Positions 31,771 through 44,036 of a stretch of 64,000 bases of DNA are shown one piece after another. Source of the stretch: Siphonodentalium dalli (taxonomy: Eukaryota; Mollusca; Scaphopoda; Gadilida; Siphonodentaliidae); the NCBI GenBank assembly GCA_032622095.1, contig CP136069.1:2265462-2329461 (forward strand), written 5' to 3'. The notes under the pieces are model-generated. The model saw only the letters and a list, made by a program, of their open reading frames with translations. It was not told the DNA's origin and searched no databases. Positions within the stretch are counted from its first letter, which is position 1, and every line of letters starts with the position of its first letter. The translations under genes and the position numbers were made by a program.

Positions 31771-32600
31771 ATGCATGACACAACATTAGTTGGACATTAA
31801 TTTGACACCATATATAGGTTGGCATTGTTCTCATTGTTTGATTTTTTTCAACCAGTAAAAGTTGGTAATTTTCCAATCTTAGTGTTTGTCAGATTGGATA
31901 TTTCCAAGGGGAGCAAATTGAATTCTGCGAACCTGTGAGATTGATGTTTGGTTCAAGGGGGGGGGGGGGGGGTGCAGTTGGCCGTAAATTTGAGGAAACT
32001 TCTAGCCACGTCCCTAGAACATGTGTCTGTTGTCTATACAGAGACTATTGTGCAAAATTTTGCATTAACGACTGCATTTAACGAAACAAAACATGTTAAA
32101 CATGAAATTGCTATAACATTAAGACTAGATGATAGTACATACGTGTATCTGATAATCCATCGATACCATATAATCCTACTATTTGTTGAATAAGAAGAAA
32201 CATTATAATAACGAACACAGCAGAAGACATATCCATGCAGGTGCATATGAACTCGGTCAATGGTGACGTATCCGCCGAATTCGAAATCGACATGCGTTCG
32301 GGCGGTATTTTAAGGATGGAATTATGAAATGGACATATGAAAGTGACAATCAACAATGAATTGCAATTTCTTCGCCATCAACCGAAGTGCTCCCCCAGCG
32401 TTACTATCAATAGCGTTATTATTTGGCTAATTTCAGTAATATTCTCCCAGTTTACATTCAATAAAATAAATTTGTCTCCGCATTTAAAATTCTTTGATAT
32501 AGATCGTTTATATTCTGCAATAATTTGTACACAAGAGACGGATTCTTATGTTTTATTGTGTTTTTAAACTCTGAGGTGGCGAAATCTCGGTTTGTTTACA
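31771..32600. other. Loop between inverted arms, no gene recognised
   Basis: AT-rich, with a poly(G) tract at about 31959-31972. Small overlapping frames show no family resemblance. Confidence 0.4.
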
Positions 32601-32694
32601 TTACGAACATTTGAGTCCGTAATCGGAATCCGAATCCCTATCGGATTCCCACGAAATTAGGATTACGGTCTGTTCGTTTACTGATTCTGGAAAT

Positions 32695-32901
32695 TTGTGG
32701 TCTGTTCTTTTGCCGAACCAAGTCGTACGGGGACAAATCTGTAATCTGAATCCAGAATCCAAATCGGATTTTAGCGAAATAACGCCTCTGGTCCCACACG
32801 TCCAAGTCCCCGTACCGGATGGTAGGTCGCTGGTGGAATCCAGCTTCCGAGGTACCGCCATCATCGGGTACTGCTGGAACAGTCCGGTACTCCAAGGATA
32901 A
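32695..32901 (+). pseudogene. Exon-like frame with NPESKSDFSEIT motif
   Basis: Plus-strand frame reading NLNPESKSDFSEITPLVPHV, then VPVPDGRSLVESSFRGTAII and a stop at 32901. The same NP(E)..DFSEIT segment lies at 30930 (minus) and 34015 (plus), so one exon-like piece exists three times, once in the loop and once at each outer end of the inverted duplication. Parent gene unknown. Confidence 0.35.
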
Positions 32902-33204
32902 ACGCACATTGCCTCCCTTATAGTGTCTATTCTCATTGCACACGCGCGTGCGATTAATCGCAGCGTTTTTTTAAGGTCGAGCGGCTCTATATGTGTGTTC
33001 GATTGCATTCCTTCCTCCCACTGCTAAGAATTCCCCAAATATGGGTGGGGATCTGACGAACACATTCATACACAGGGCTAGGGTAGGTTGGAGGATGATA
33101 AAGTACTTTTGGTTGGGGTGACCACATATATATATATGCTGACACATTAACTTTAATTTTCTTCAGTTAGATTTACTCAGGTATAAGTTGAGTATAACGA
33201 ATTT

Positions 33205-34052
33205 CCGACTGCTGGAATGTACCAAAGTTTAGTTTAGATATATTTATTTCAAATATATGTCAAATTTAGATAACACATGATATATAACACATACATTTGT
33301 TTATGCATACAAAGGAATTGGGGGACAAGTGCTGACTCACTTAAGGGTACCCCCTCTCCCATATGTTATTACACTGAAAAAATAAATAATTAGTAATGGC
33401 AAAGCAACATGACTACCAAAACAAGTTGAACATATATACAGATCACTGGACACCCCCTCTCCCGAGTTAGTCATAAGTTTGTATATGTATTTATTTAAAA
33501 TCGGGTTTGTTTGTTGCGTTTTCTGGCTTGTACGTATCATTATTTGGAACAGTTAGTCAAAATAGTCCTGATTTTCCTCACGTATGAATGACTGCACAGC
33601 TAAGCAAATTGTACCAAAGTTCGGGGTGGGGGTCGAGACACCCAACCAACCCCTGTCGTCACGTCCCTGTTCAACTGACAAGTTTCTAGTGTTATTCACA
33701 ACATCTTCGGAATTTGATTCAGGAGGCCCAGAGCTGTCACGTTTAGATATGCTTGCCCTCACTTTAACTTGAAAAAAAGATGCGATTAAGTCGGATTGGC
33801 AGCAAATTATGTGCCGTCTATATACACATAGAAGAAAAGCATGACTTTCACAACAAACATGAACTTTATAAATATAAGATACAAATGATACTTGTGTCAA
33901 ATAAATGAGCCATGTTTGACACCGGGAGAACATTAAACATAGTTTCGGAGACCAAGTGGATTTCAAAATCTTACCTAGAATCGGGAATTAGCCCCGCCCC
34001 CGTAATCGGCTTCGGATTCTGAATCCGGATTTTAGCGAAATAACGACTCTGC
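33205..34052. repeat. Right arm of large inverted duplication
   Basis: Partner of 30906-31770. In this arm the minus strand has an acceptor-like TTTTTTTCAAG followed by an open segment KVRASISKRDSSGPPESNSE, which looks exon-derived; the left arm carries a diverged version. Confidence 0.85.
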
Positions 34053-34144
34053 CAAGTATAAAATCGCTCATGCCGGAATCGCTCGGGCGGCTAGGATCTT
34101 TTGAGATCGGCCACACAACTCACAAACGTATGGAATCCTATTAC

Positions 34145-34605
34145 GGCCACTTGCTAATGGCGCTTTCGGCGCACTTTTTGTCGCTTTCGGCGCATCGCGC
34201 CGAAAGCGCCGAAAGCGACAAAATGTGCGCCGATCGGCGCACTTTTTGTCGCTTTCGGCGCTTTCGGCGCGCGCGCCGAAAGCGACAAAAAGTGCGCCAT
34301 TAGCGTTGTTTCGGCGCGCGCCGAAAGCGCCGAAAGCGCCGAAAGCGCCGAAAGCGACAAAATGTGCGCCGATCGGCGCACTTTTTGTCGCTTTCGGCGC
34401 TTTCGGCGCGCGCGCCGAAAGCGACAAAAAGTGCGCCATTAGCGTTGTTTCGGCGCGCGCCGAAAGCGCCGAAAGCGACAAAATGTGCGCCGATCGGCGC
34501 ACTTTTTGTCGCTTTCGGCGCTTTCGGCGCACCGCGCCGAAAGCGACAGAAAGTGCGCCATTAGCGCGGTGCGCCATTAGGGCATTCGGCGCGGTGCGCC
34601 ATTAG
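34145..34605. repeat. CpG-rich palindromic array, left
   Basis: Runs of CTTTCGGCG and its complement CGCCGAAAG, separated by GACAAAAAGTGCGCC or GACAAAATGTGCGCCGATCG. It can fold on itself in many registers. Frames open on both strands (SALSA- and RKRRKRQKV-like repeats) are repeat artefacts. Confidence 0.92.
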
Positions 34606-36890
34606 CGCATGTATACAATTAAGTATGTGATCAGCCCAGCAGGGGTGCCGGAAGAGGGGGCAGCTGATCCCCTGCCCTTGACCAAGGGGGCAGGACTTGC
34701 CCTTTTTCTGGAGACAGAAAATGCTGTGTTTAATCTCGTGTTTTTATAGCAAAATGTAACTTTTTGGGTCCAAATACCACCAATTTCACAAGGAATATTA
34801 ATTTTTTGTCAAAAACGGCCATAAAAACCGACAAATACCTTTAAAATAGGGATTTTTGCCACAATGAATTTATGGTTGTTTTTTCCGAGTTTGCGGAGAA
34901 AATTCCCTTTTTTGGGCAGAAAAGTGCCATTTTTGTAGGCTCTCCCCCCCCCCCCGATGCCCTTGGATGCTCCCGGCACCTCAGTGCAGATCGGACATGG
35001 CCATATGTGTACAATGTATAGGCCTATGTATCAATTTTAAAAGGGAGGGGCTGAATTTTGCTGTAGATACACCTCTAAATGCTATAATTTGTCATTATTC
35101 AGATTTAAAATTATTTATTAATATGGTACTTAACACATGTATGAATTTTCACTATAAATGAGTCTAAATATAGTCAAGTGATTAGTATGCATACATTTGA
35201 GCAACTTTTTAAGTGAGTGTTGCCGCATGTAATTAAATGTAATATAATGAAAAAGTCTGTTAATAATTGAACACCACAACTGACTGTCACTAGCTGTGAT
35301 AGACTTGCAGTGAATATATTGATTGAGTAATTGGCAATCATGAATATTTTTGTGGGACAAACCCCAGCTTCTGGCATGATTCAGGGTACGTTCATACGCT
35401 GGCAAGTTTGCAAGGTACATTTTTGTGGGCATTTCGTCATAGAAAACCACATGGTGCCAGAATATGAACGGAAATATGCACCTAACATGCATCTTTACCA
35501 GAGCGAAAGACATCGGAAGTAACATTTATATAGTTCCACTTGTACTACCAGTGCTACCTCCAAATACCTGTATGATTTATTCTTGTGAGATAATTTGCAT
35601 GATATTTACAGGCAAATTCCGGTAGCATCGTTACCAGTGGAACTACAGAGATTTATTTCGCACGTATACTAGTAGTTAGCCCCCCAACTTTGGTCAAAAG
35701 TATAACAGTTGGAAATTTCATACTTGCCAAAACATTAGTTGGAAATTTCACACCAACAATAGGTGAAATATGTTCTTGTAGTTTGATTATAAAACAATTT
35801 ATTGGGGGGGGGGAAATGTTCCTATGTTTGGTAAAAACTTTGGACAGAAATGGTCATCAGTTGGAAATTTTCCAACCTTAGGGGGGGGTAACAGATTGGA
35901 AATTTCCAACACTTGGAAAGCTTGTGTCCTGGTCCCTCCCCCGTGGCCAGTCAAAAACTTCTAGTTAATTTAAGAAAACAATATTGTCATACATTTGGTC
36001 AACATTGTCATTGGAATTGTCATCAGTTGAAAATTTTCCAACCTAAGTGGGGGGTGTAGGGTTTAAATTTACAACGGTAGGAAGGCTTGAGGCTAGTGTA
36101 GATGTTACGATTTCAAAAATTTCTTGTTAAGATTTCTAAATTTTCGCACACCGGATCGAACCATGGTCGGCCCGGTGTGTCATTGCCCCACATCCACATG
36201 GCCAATACAAAACTGCTAATTAGTTTAGCAAAACAATATTTTACTACATTTGGTCAAATTTGTGGACAGAAATGGTCATCACTTGAAGAATTTTCCAACC
36301 TGAGGGGAGTATGAGGTTTGAAATTTTCAATAACTAATAAATGTTCAGGTTAAAATATCTGTCAATGTTCTCATACCAGGAATATAGAAATATAAAACCA
36401 TGGCTTATGAATATATTAGAAATTAGGCCTGACTGAGGTTCAAGGGGGGGGGGGTGCAAATGGAATTATTCAAAAACTTGTGTTGGTCTGATTCTGACTA
36501 AAGGGGGGATGCAGTTGGAATTTCCCAAGGTGGACACCCCCCCCCCCCAAACATGTAGTTGAAATTGAAGTCAGAAGAACCCCTCCCCCCAGATTGTGCC
36601 ATGAAACTTTACTCTGCATAGTGCTTGTAGAGATATTATTCCATCAGTGCAAAACATGGGAACTTTTTTTATGTTCTAACATGGAACTTTATAACATTGA
36701 ACAAACAAGGCAGAGAACATGTTGGACTCTCCGTTACCACATCCCTGCATCCATGCGAATGGGGGGGGGGGGTCAGGAGCTGTGGCTTTTGAAGTTCACT
36801 CACCTAATTGTAATTCCATATTTCTGATAAAACTTATAGATAATTTCACGGTGTGTAAAATTTAGAAAAAAATTGTCAACAATAAACGCC
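34606..36890. other. Interior of the TIR element, no gene recognised
   Basis: Contains poly(C)/poly(G) tracts at about 34946, 35806, 35880, 36446, 36538 and 36760. The phrases TTGGAAATTTC, GTCATCAGTTGGAAATTTTC and TTTTCCAACC(T) recur between 35700 and 36310 at about 240-300 bp spacing, suggesting a degenerate tandem. No transposase motif on either strand. Confidence 0.45.
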
Positions 36891-36892
36891 TC

Positions 36893-37272
36893 CACTTTTT
36901 GTCGCTTTCGGCGCTTTCGGCGCGTTACTAACGGCGCATATTTTGTCGCTTTCGGCGCGGTGCGCCGAAAGCGCCGAAAGCGCCGAAAGCGACAAAAAGT
37001 GCGCCGTAACGGCGCATATTTTGTCGCTTTCGGCGCTTTCGGCGCGCGCCGAAATAACGCTAATGGCGCACATTTTGTCGCTTTCGGCGCACCGCGCCGA
37101 AAGCGCCGAAAGCGACAAATAGTGCGCCGTTACGGCGCACTTTTTGTCGCTTTCGGCGCTTTCGGCGCTTTCGGAGCTTTCGGCGCTTTCGGCGCTTTCG
37201 GCGCGTTACTAATGGCGCACTTTTTGTCGCTTTCGGCGCTTTCGGCGCATCGCGCCGAAAGCGCCATTAGCA
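36893..37272. repeat. CpG-rich palindromic array, right
   Basis: Same GCGCCGAAAGCGACAAA words as 34145-34605, ending GCGCCATTAGCAAGTGGCCG. Longest pure run: six successive TTTCGG(C/A)GC units at about 37147-37205. Confidence 0.92.
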
Positions 37273-37302
37273 AGTGGCCGTAATAGGATTCCATACCTTT
37301 GG

Positions 37303-37706
37303 AATGACACCTTGAAGTTTCATCCCGTGAGCAACATAGAATTAGTGAAATCAGTCTCTTTGAAGCCATTTGTCAGTAAACCATGTTTCCCACCATGTAG
37401 GCCATTGAGGTACCAACATATAAGCCCGTGTTCCAAGCCCGTGCGAGAAGTGAGGGGGGCCAAGGAACAGTCCAATGACTGTGATCACTCTACCTGTGAT
37501 TTTGAAAAGTGGCCCTCTTCCATTAAAATCGTGCTCACTCAGCCATATCTAACCTCATATCACAACACAGTGATTCGCACACTCGGTGTCTCTGGTACCA
37601 TAAATCATTTTTGGATAGTTTCATCAAAATCCAATTAAATATCTTCTAAAATATTACAGAATATATTAGGGGGGACTTTTTTTCCTTTTTTTTTTAGGTG
37701 TTTATA
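37303..37706 (+). repeat. Dispersed repeat copy (partner of 28.0-28.7 kb)
   Basis: Continuous unit from GGAATGACACCTTGAAGTTT to AATATATTAGGGGGGAC and TTTTAGGTGTTTATATCAG. The frame across it is repeat-derived. Confidence 0.7.
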
Positions 37707-37904
37707 TCAGCTGACCGTAACCTTTTAAACTGTCTATACTGGTAAACACAAGAACAAGCAACAACAAAAAATAGAACTGAGAAGCAAAAAAGAAAAAACA
37801 AACAAAAACAAACAACCAACCCGAACCAAACAAACCATGATTAAGTAAGAGACAATTAAATGCAATATCGAGTATGATACATGATTGTGTCTATAAATGT
37901 TAAA

Positions 37905-38310
37905 CCCTGTGCCAATGCATTATTTTATATATGCGAGTCGACCATAGGACGCCTCGCATATATAAGAGAATACATTGGCCCAACAGATTATATATTAGTT
38001 TTTTATAATTGTTAACAAATGTAAAACATTATTTAAAAAATGACAAAAAAATTCTAAAACATTTTATAAAAAATGACAAAAAAATGTTAAAGAATGTAAG
38101 AAAAGATTATAAAAATAATAGGTTCGGATATTTTTATAATCTTTTCTTACATTCTTTAACATTTTTTTTATAATTTTTTTTATTATAATTTTTGACATTT
38201 GTTAACAATTATAAAAAACTAATATCAAATCTGTTAGGCCAATGCATTCTCTTATATATGCGAGGCGACCTATGGTCAACTCGCATATATAAGAGTATGC
38301 ATTGGCACAG
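37905..38310. mobile_element. Long fold-back MITE, ~406 bp
   Basis: Nearly one palindrome: CCCTGTGCCAATGCAT...ATGCATTGGCACAG, with inner arms AATGTAAGAAAAGATTATAA / TTATAATCTTTTCTTACATT around AAATAATAGGTTCGGATATT. Same family as 25116-25346 with a much longer AT-rich middle. Confidence 0.87.
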
Positions 38311-38319
38311 TAATTAATG

Positions 38320-38525
38320 TTGATGATTTACATATAATTCAGCACTGACCGTCATGATTATGAAAGTTTATCGAAAATGGAATTGAGGTGAATTAGTCAG
38401 ATAACAGAATCACTACAACCCACCATTAGAGGGATGCGAACATGTGGTTATAAAATAAGTATGTACGTAGACGAGGAATTTACACTTGAATTCTATCAAA
38501 ACACCTTCTTCCATATCAGATCACA
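38320..38525 (+). repeat. Segment duplicated from 29650-30180
   Basis: CATATAATTCAGCACT and CACTACAACCCACCATTAGA...GGGATGCGAACA...GGTTATAAAATAAGTATG...ACACCTTCTTC match 29660-29690 and 30070-30175. Order with the repeats at 28440 and 37500 is conserved, so a larger segment was duplicated. Confidence 0.8.
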
Positions 38526-39083
38526 GGTATTAGGCACATTTTTTTTTTTGAATTTAATAAAAATCTCGGAAAGTTATCTATCTCATTTTTGATAGAGGTC
38601 AGCATTTTTCTCTACAAAAGCAACATTTGATTTTGTATTGATCTGTAATTGCAGCACTATGTGACCAAATAATCATAGTTTTCAAAAAATTTGGTTCGCC
38701 GTCGTATTTGAGATTAGTGAACATAGAAAAACATCTAAAGTTGATAAATCAAATTTATTTGGTTGGTACCCGAAACGTCCATCCAATGAAAAATAAAAAA
38801 ATCAAACAATCCAACCCCTAAATCACCGAAATCTATACTCTAATCATCAAACTAAATAGCCCTATTGTCAAACAGACGTTGTTTCACGAAGGGCAGCTAA
38901 TTTGGGTGTGGTACTCAACATACATCGAGTTTAATAACGATTTTTGTCTTTTTTTCCCGTCAGTTTTACATGATTCTTTTCGCGGGAGGCCATTTTGAAA
39001 GTGCGAAACAAACTCGAGAAACGCTGCAGTAAATAACTCCAAAATAATTTTACATCGATAAAAAAAATTGTTTTATCTAATTC
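38526..39083. other. AT-rich DNA up to the assembly gap
   Basis: No gene, repeat partner or transposon end recognised on either strand. Confidence 0.4.
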
Positions 39084-39183
39084 NNNNNNNNNNNNNNNNN
39101 NNNNNNNNNNNNNNNNNNNNNNNNNNNNNNNNNNNNNNNNNNNNNNNNNNNNNNNNNNNNNNNNNNNNNNNNNNNNNNNNNNN
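39084..39183. other. Assembly gap, 100 N
   Basis: Exactly 100 Ns, the conventional size for a join of unknown length. The sequence to its right starts inside a reverse transcriptase, so the 5' part of that LINE may be in the gap. Confidence 0.98.
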
Positions 39184-40590
39184 AATGGCCGACGACATGC
39201 ATAGATAATTTTAAAGTACCGTGTTTACTGTACGCTGACGATCTCGTATTAACTTCGGAGTCACAAGACGGCTTGCAAAAAATGTTGACTCAACTGAACA
39301 TTTTTTGTACGCGGTGGAAACTAACTGTGAACAAAAGTAAGACCAAAATATTGATTTTTAACAAAAGTGGAAAATAACTAAAACAATCCTTTTCAAATTG
39401 GTACTCATATGTTGTAAACGACACAACAATATACATATCTTGGGTTGAAACTAGCGGCGTCTGGCACTTTCTCACATGCATTAAACGATTTAAAGATTAG
39501 AGCATCGAGAGCTCATTTTTCACTACAAAGAACATGTGACGACTCGGCACCCATTGATGTCACGTGCAAACTTTTTGATTCTTGTGTAAAACCGATATTG
39601 ACTTATGGATCTGACTATTCAGAAAGTCGCAAGGAAAATCCCATCGAAAAATTCCACACACAATTTTGTAAACGAATTTTGGGATTATTTAGGAACACAT
39701 CTAATATGGCTGTACTAGCCGAAATGGGTAGATTTCCGATCTATATCAATGTATTAAGGAACATGATAGTCTATTGGCTTCGAGCTAACACTTTGTGTGA
39801 TAAACGATTGGTGTACAAATGTTTAAAATTGATTTCTTGTGATGCAGATAATGAGTGGTTACAGTGTATTAAAAATAACTTACATAAATATGGATTTGGG
39901 TACGTGTGGGAATCACCAAAATCAGTCAACATAGATACTTTTGGGGAGAAATTTCAATCCCGATTACAAGACCATTTCCGACAAGCATGGAGGAACCTTG
40001 ATATAAAAGGTGCATGTGCAGAAAATAGTAAATTAGAATTTATGGGAAAAATCAAAACAGATTTTGAAACAAGGGCTTCTTATTTAACAACGTTATCTCG
40101 AAATGAAAGACGTCCAATATCGAATCTTGTTACAAGCTCGCACAAGCTAGAAATAGAAATAGGCAGACATGTGAAACCTAATCCAATCCCCGTAGAGGAA
40201 CGAACTTGCAAACAATGTAGTCATAATATGCCCGCTAAAGATAAACCTATCGTAGATGAGTCTCACTTTTTATTACACTGCCCGAAGTACCACAATCCTA
40301 GGCAAGTTTTTTGCAGTTACGCGAAGAATGTGATCTCAAATTACGATGTGTTAGACGAGCGCCAAAAGCTTCAAGAAATATTCAAATCTAATGATAAACA
40401 ACTGAGCAGAGCTCTAAGTAAATATTTAATTGAAGCCGAAATATTACGACAATAACACTGTAATCACTCAGCACAAATATTCATATATTTTATTTGCATG
40501 TCTATGTATATATTTTTAGTTTTTTCTTTCTTTGCCATATCCTGTATCTGTATAGCGATTGCGCAATAAAGTATCTATCTATCTATAATT
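39184..40590 (+). mobile_element. LINE remnant A: reverse transcriptase C-terminal part
   Basis: Begins at the gap with LLYADDLVLTSES (catalytic YADD box), then a thumb-like WKLTVNKSKTKILIF. A stop at about 39375 and a frame change precede a 336-codon frame (39445-40455) with CVKPILTYGSDYSE, FHTQFCKRILGLF and a terminal zinc-knuckle-like CKQCSH...DESHFLLHCPKY. This is the usual C-terminus of several apurinic-endonuclease LINE clades; clade not settled. The 3' end is GCAATAAAGTATCTATCTAT. Not autonomous as seen. Confidence 0.9.
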
Positions 40591-43500
40591 TATGAGCTTC
40601 TCTGTTCCGTGATGTTATGTGCAGCTTGGTATGTTGTACTAATCCTAACATCAGCATTACTGTTTATGTTATGCTTTTATGTTGTCATATTATGGAGTAA
40701 AACTTCCTGGTACCTGTCATGAGTCTGACTTTTTAATCTATAGAGATTCTGACCCGCATATCTCTCAACGCACCAGGGATATTTCTTCTCTTATTCTCTG
40801 TATAATATAGTAGGACAAGTTTTCTTCTGACGCAGCAAGGGCAGGCATATTTTATTTTTATGTTTTATTTCCAACACCAAGGATGTGATTAATAACTAGG
40901 TTATATTTCAACCCAGTGTCACCCGAGTGCCCATTTTAACATTATTTTGAGTTTTCAAACCATTTTATTGAATATTCCAACTAAACCAAGGCAAAATTGG
41001 TAGCTTACTCAATAGAATATGGAATGTTCTGGTTCTTGTTACAAATTTGAAATAGGACTGAAAGCAACATGCTACCAATGCATGTAGATATTTTTATGGA
41101 TTGCATCCGGTTATAGCAATATCACGGAATTCATATGCAAAATGCGGATCGATAAATTAAAATTCCTACTTGAAGAAACCAAATAAAGACAACCAAATAC
41201 CATCGAATTATATTTAATATACATCACCCATCATCCGAAGTTCCGAACCCCTGTTGGATTGTATGAAATTGATACATGAGCACATGTTTGTTTCATTTCC
41301 AATAGTATTACTTTTTTTTTTAAATAATTCAACAATTTTACACCTCCCAATAACGCATTGGATCCAAATTTTATTAAACCTTTCTTAATTTCCATTGCTG
41401 TTGAGACGATGAATGCATGGTTCATTTCTCCAGAGCCTCTGGGGATAGAAATACACAAAACAAACTTTGATTATGCAGAGATCGGTGTCTGAGAATCAAT
41501 ATTTTTTTTATAAGTTTCTAAGTAAGAATTTTAACCTTCATGACTGAACACACTTACCTTTATTTTTTCTGTATAGTTGAATTGTTTTGATTCCTACCTG
41601 TCATGAGAATGATTCAATGTGATCCTGGTGAGTCTACTGAATCCACTCATGCTTCTCTAGTATGCCTTACTAATTAACTAATATATAATTATATTTAATC
41701 AATTTAGTCAATGATCATTACCATGTAGTGAATTATTGTTTCAGAACTGCATATAAATACCAGTCCTTCGATTTTGCTCTTGCGCGCCATAGTGCACCCA
41801 GAATTTAAAAGTATCACGCAAAAAGTTACACTCCCCATGATCTTGGTTAAGTTTACTCAATGATTTAATAAAATGCAAAACAGTAATGGTTGGGATAACA
41901 ACGATCATCATAGAAGTCATAGCATCAAAGGTTATACACTGGAGTGTTTTTTAACCCATAATGGTCTGTGCTTACTGTTCAATGCGTTTGTGTCGCAGGC
42001 AATCAAATAGATCATCAAAAAAATTAAAGAGACAGCATTGTCAAAAACAATCAAATATATTACATCATCACTCAATCCTGGTAAGCACATGGTAATGTTG
42101 AAGGGGTCAATCTTATCAAAAAGATGCTGAAGGGTACACAGGTTTTTCAAAATGTGCTGAAGGGTACACAGGTTTTGAAATGTCGTTCTAAAGGACGTTC
42201 AGTTTTCGTATCTGCCATGATTGTTTACGTTCCAAAGAATATTAAAATGTACTGAAAACAAACTGCTAATGGGCACCAGACTTTCATAAACACAATTCAA
42301 GTAACGGTGTTCGTGTCGATCACAAACCATGTGTACCCTTCAGCTCATTTCCAAACCCTGTGTACCCTTCAGCACTTTTTTGGCGAGAGTGACCCCTTTA
42401 GCCATGGTAATAGCTCCATGTTACAATTGAACAGACCTGTCCTACTCCTTACGAAACAGCAAAGAGTAAATGGTACAGATTACCAATTCGCCAACAGGAA
42501 GGAACTTTTTGTTGAAGTAAACCAATAATAAACTTTTTGTTTGAAGATTTATTTTATTAAAGTAGCACAAATCAATGTTATTTGAGTGTAATAAACTATT
42601 ATGTATATGTTTACATGCATATGTATCGGTTATAACTTATATTTCCCATTAGGTGCACCAAAGCAAAATTGTGCGCCTGGATCCAAAATCATGCGCACAA
42701 TAAACTGCGCACCAGCGTTTTTCAAATTCGAAGGACTAAAATACTCAAAGAAGATGCTGTGACATGTGGTACCTTTCTGTGAATAAGAGTATTTACCTGT
42801 ATGTGGTTAATTTTTTAGAACCCAACTCACTCTGGCCTTTCGACTCAGTTAGTACTTTATTCCTGCTGTCTGGAATACTGTATCTTATTATGTTTCTATA
42901 TATATTTTCTTTCCTTATTTTACTTATAATACAGTAAGTTCCTAAGAAAGGATTCTAACCTGCACACTACTCCATCAGCAGTAACTTGTTTGTATTGTTC
43001 TCCAACTATAATATTCGAGTAAAATTCCTTCTGGTACCTCCACGTAATGTATGTCATGAGACCACGTATGGTTCTATAATTTATTTATGAGCTTCTCATA
43101 ACCAGGAATGTTAGATGCATACATGTATACTTAATACCGGTACTTACCTCTCTCTTACTGATTTAGGCACAGACATGACAAGGGACTGTTTGAAGCATGA
43201 CATGTCTGGGAGATAAAGAGGATGATGATTTTGGCAGCTTGTGCACTTCACTCACATCCTAGGCCTGACAAGCAGAGCAGACTGCATCGTGATAATTAAT
43301 GGAGACCATTCCTTGCTAATACACATGAGATCCGACATCATCAGAGTGAGGGGGTGATTATGATGTTTACCTTCTTACTGACTTTCCTGCTTTAGAACCT
43401 ATTTAAACATACCTGAAGAGATGCTTCCACACCTTCATACAAAGGATAACAGACGACCTTGAAACATCAATCATGGTTTTTCCTGAGGTGAGAATGATGC

Positions 43501-44036
43501 CATCCTTCCAGCTTTAATATTAAACTGATCACATACTGACTGGGCTAAGATAGCAGACATCATGTTTTAATGACAATGACTTCATCAAGAATCCAGAGAT
43601 CACAGCCTCGTCACCTGGACCATGTGTTGACAACGTCGAGAACAATGTCGGTGAGTTATGTAGCTTACATGCAGTGGTGGTAAGGATGAAGTGAATCAGC
43701 GAGTGAGTAAAACATCAGATGCGTGAGTTGAGAGTTATAATTAAGTCGACGCCATCTGGTGTCAGTGGGGAGAGTCTAGCTATCGCAGAGTGAAGTTATC
43801 TTTCTTTTTATTTTGGATTTCTGGTAAGTCATTCCGAATATGGACAATATATGTGTAATTTGTAGGTTGTGAGTTCTCTAAAACAGCTGGAGGTGAGCAG
43901 CCAAGTGTGAAGAAAATTAGATCAGAGAGTTCTCTGGTTAGTTAGCAACTATATTATACAATATAAAATATTTTGATTTTGTGCTGGGAAATGGTAAAAC
44001 AATTTGAAGAATATTGTTGAAGGACGAACGGTGCAC
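40591..44036. other. Unassigned AT-rich DNA, minor repeats
   Basis: Contains GTGCTGAAGGGTACACAGG twice near 42120-42175 and its inverse CTGTGTACCCTTCAGC(A/T)C twice near 42335-42380, a local inverted repeat. The region 41377-41444 (minus) could be a small exon (acceptor TATCCCCAG) but without support. No gene called. Confidence 0.4.

Larger units (their letters stand above)
34129..37295. mobile_element. 3.16-kb TIR element with CpG-rich palindromic ends
   Basis: TA-TGGAATCCTATTACGGCCAC...GTGGCCGTAATAGGATTCCA-TA; the TIR continues through TTGCTAATGGCGC into arrays of GCGCCGAAAGCG words. TA duplications fit Tc1/mariner-type insertion. The interior (34.6-36.9 kb) is AT-rich with poly(G) tracts and repeated GGAAATTT/TTTCCAACCT phrases, with no transposase seen. 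The right flank resumes a dispersed repeat (37303-37706). Confidence 0.72.

Noticed and set aside
35130-35525. 131-codon minus-strand frame
   Set aside because: No motif and overlapping frames on both strands, inside the AT-rich interior of a TIR element.
34068-37369. Overlapping Ser/Ala/Leu- and Arg/Lys-rich frames in the CpG arrays
   Set aside because: They appear on both strands and in several frames because the DNA word itself lacks stops; a repeat artefact.
41377-41444. Possible small exon (acceptor TATCCCCAG, reading GSGEMNHAFIVSTAMEI)
   Set aside because: The donor is poor, no neighbouring exon was found and no family was recognised.
43780-43960. Donor-like GTAAGTCATT and GAGGTGAGC near 43.8-43.9 kb as a 5' gene end
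   Set aside because: Isolated splice-like words without an open reading segment on either side.
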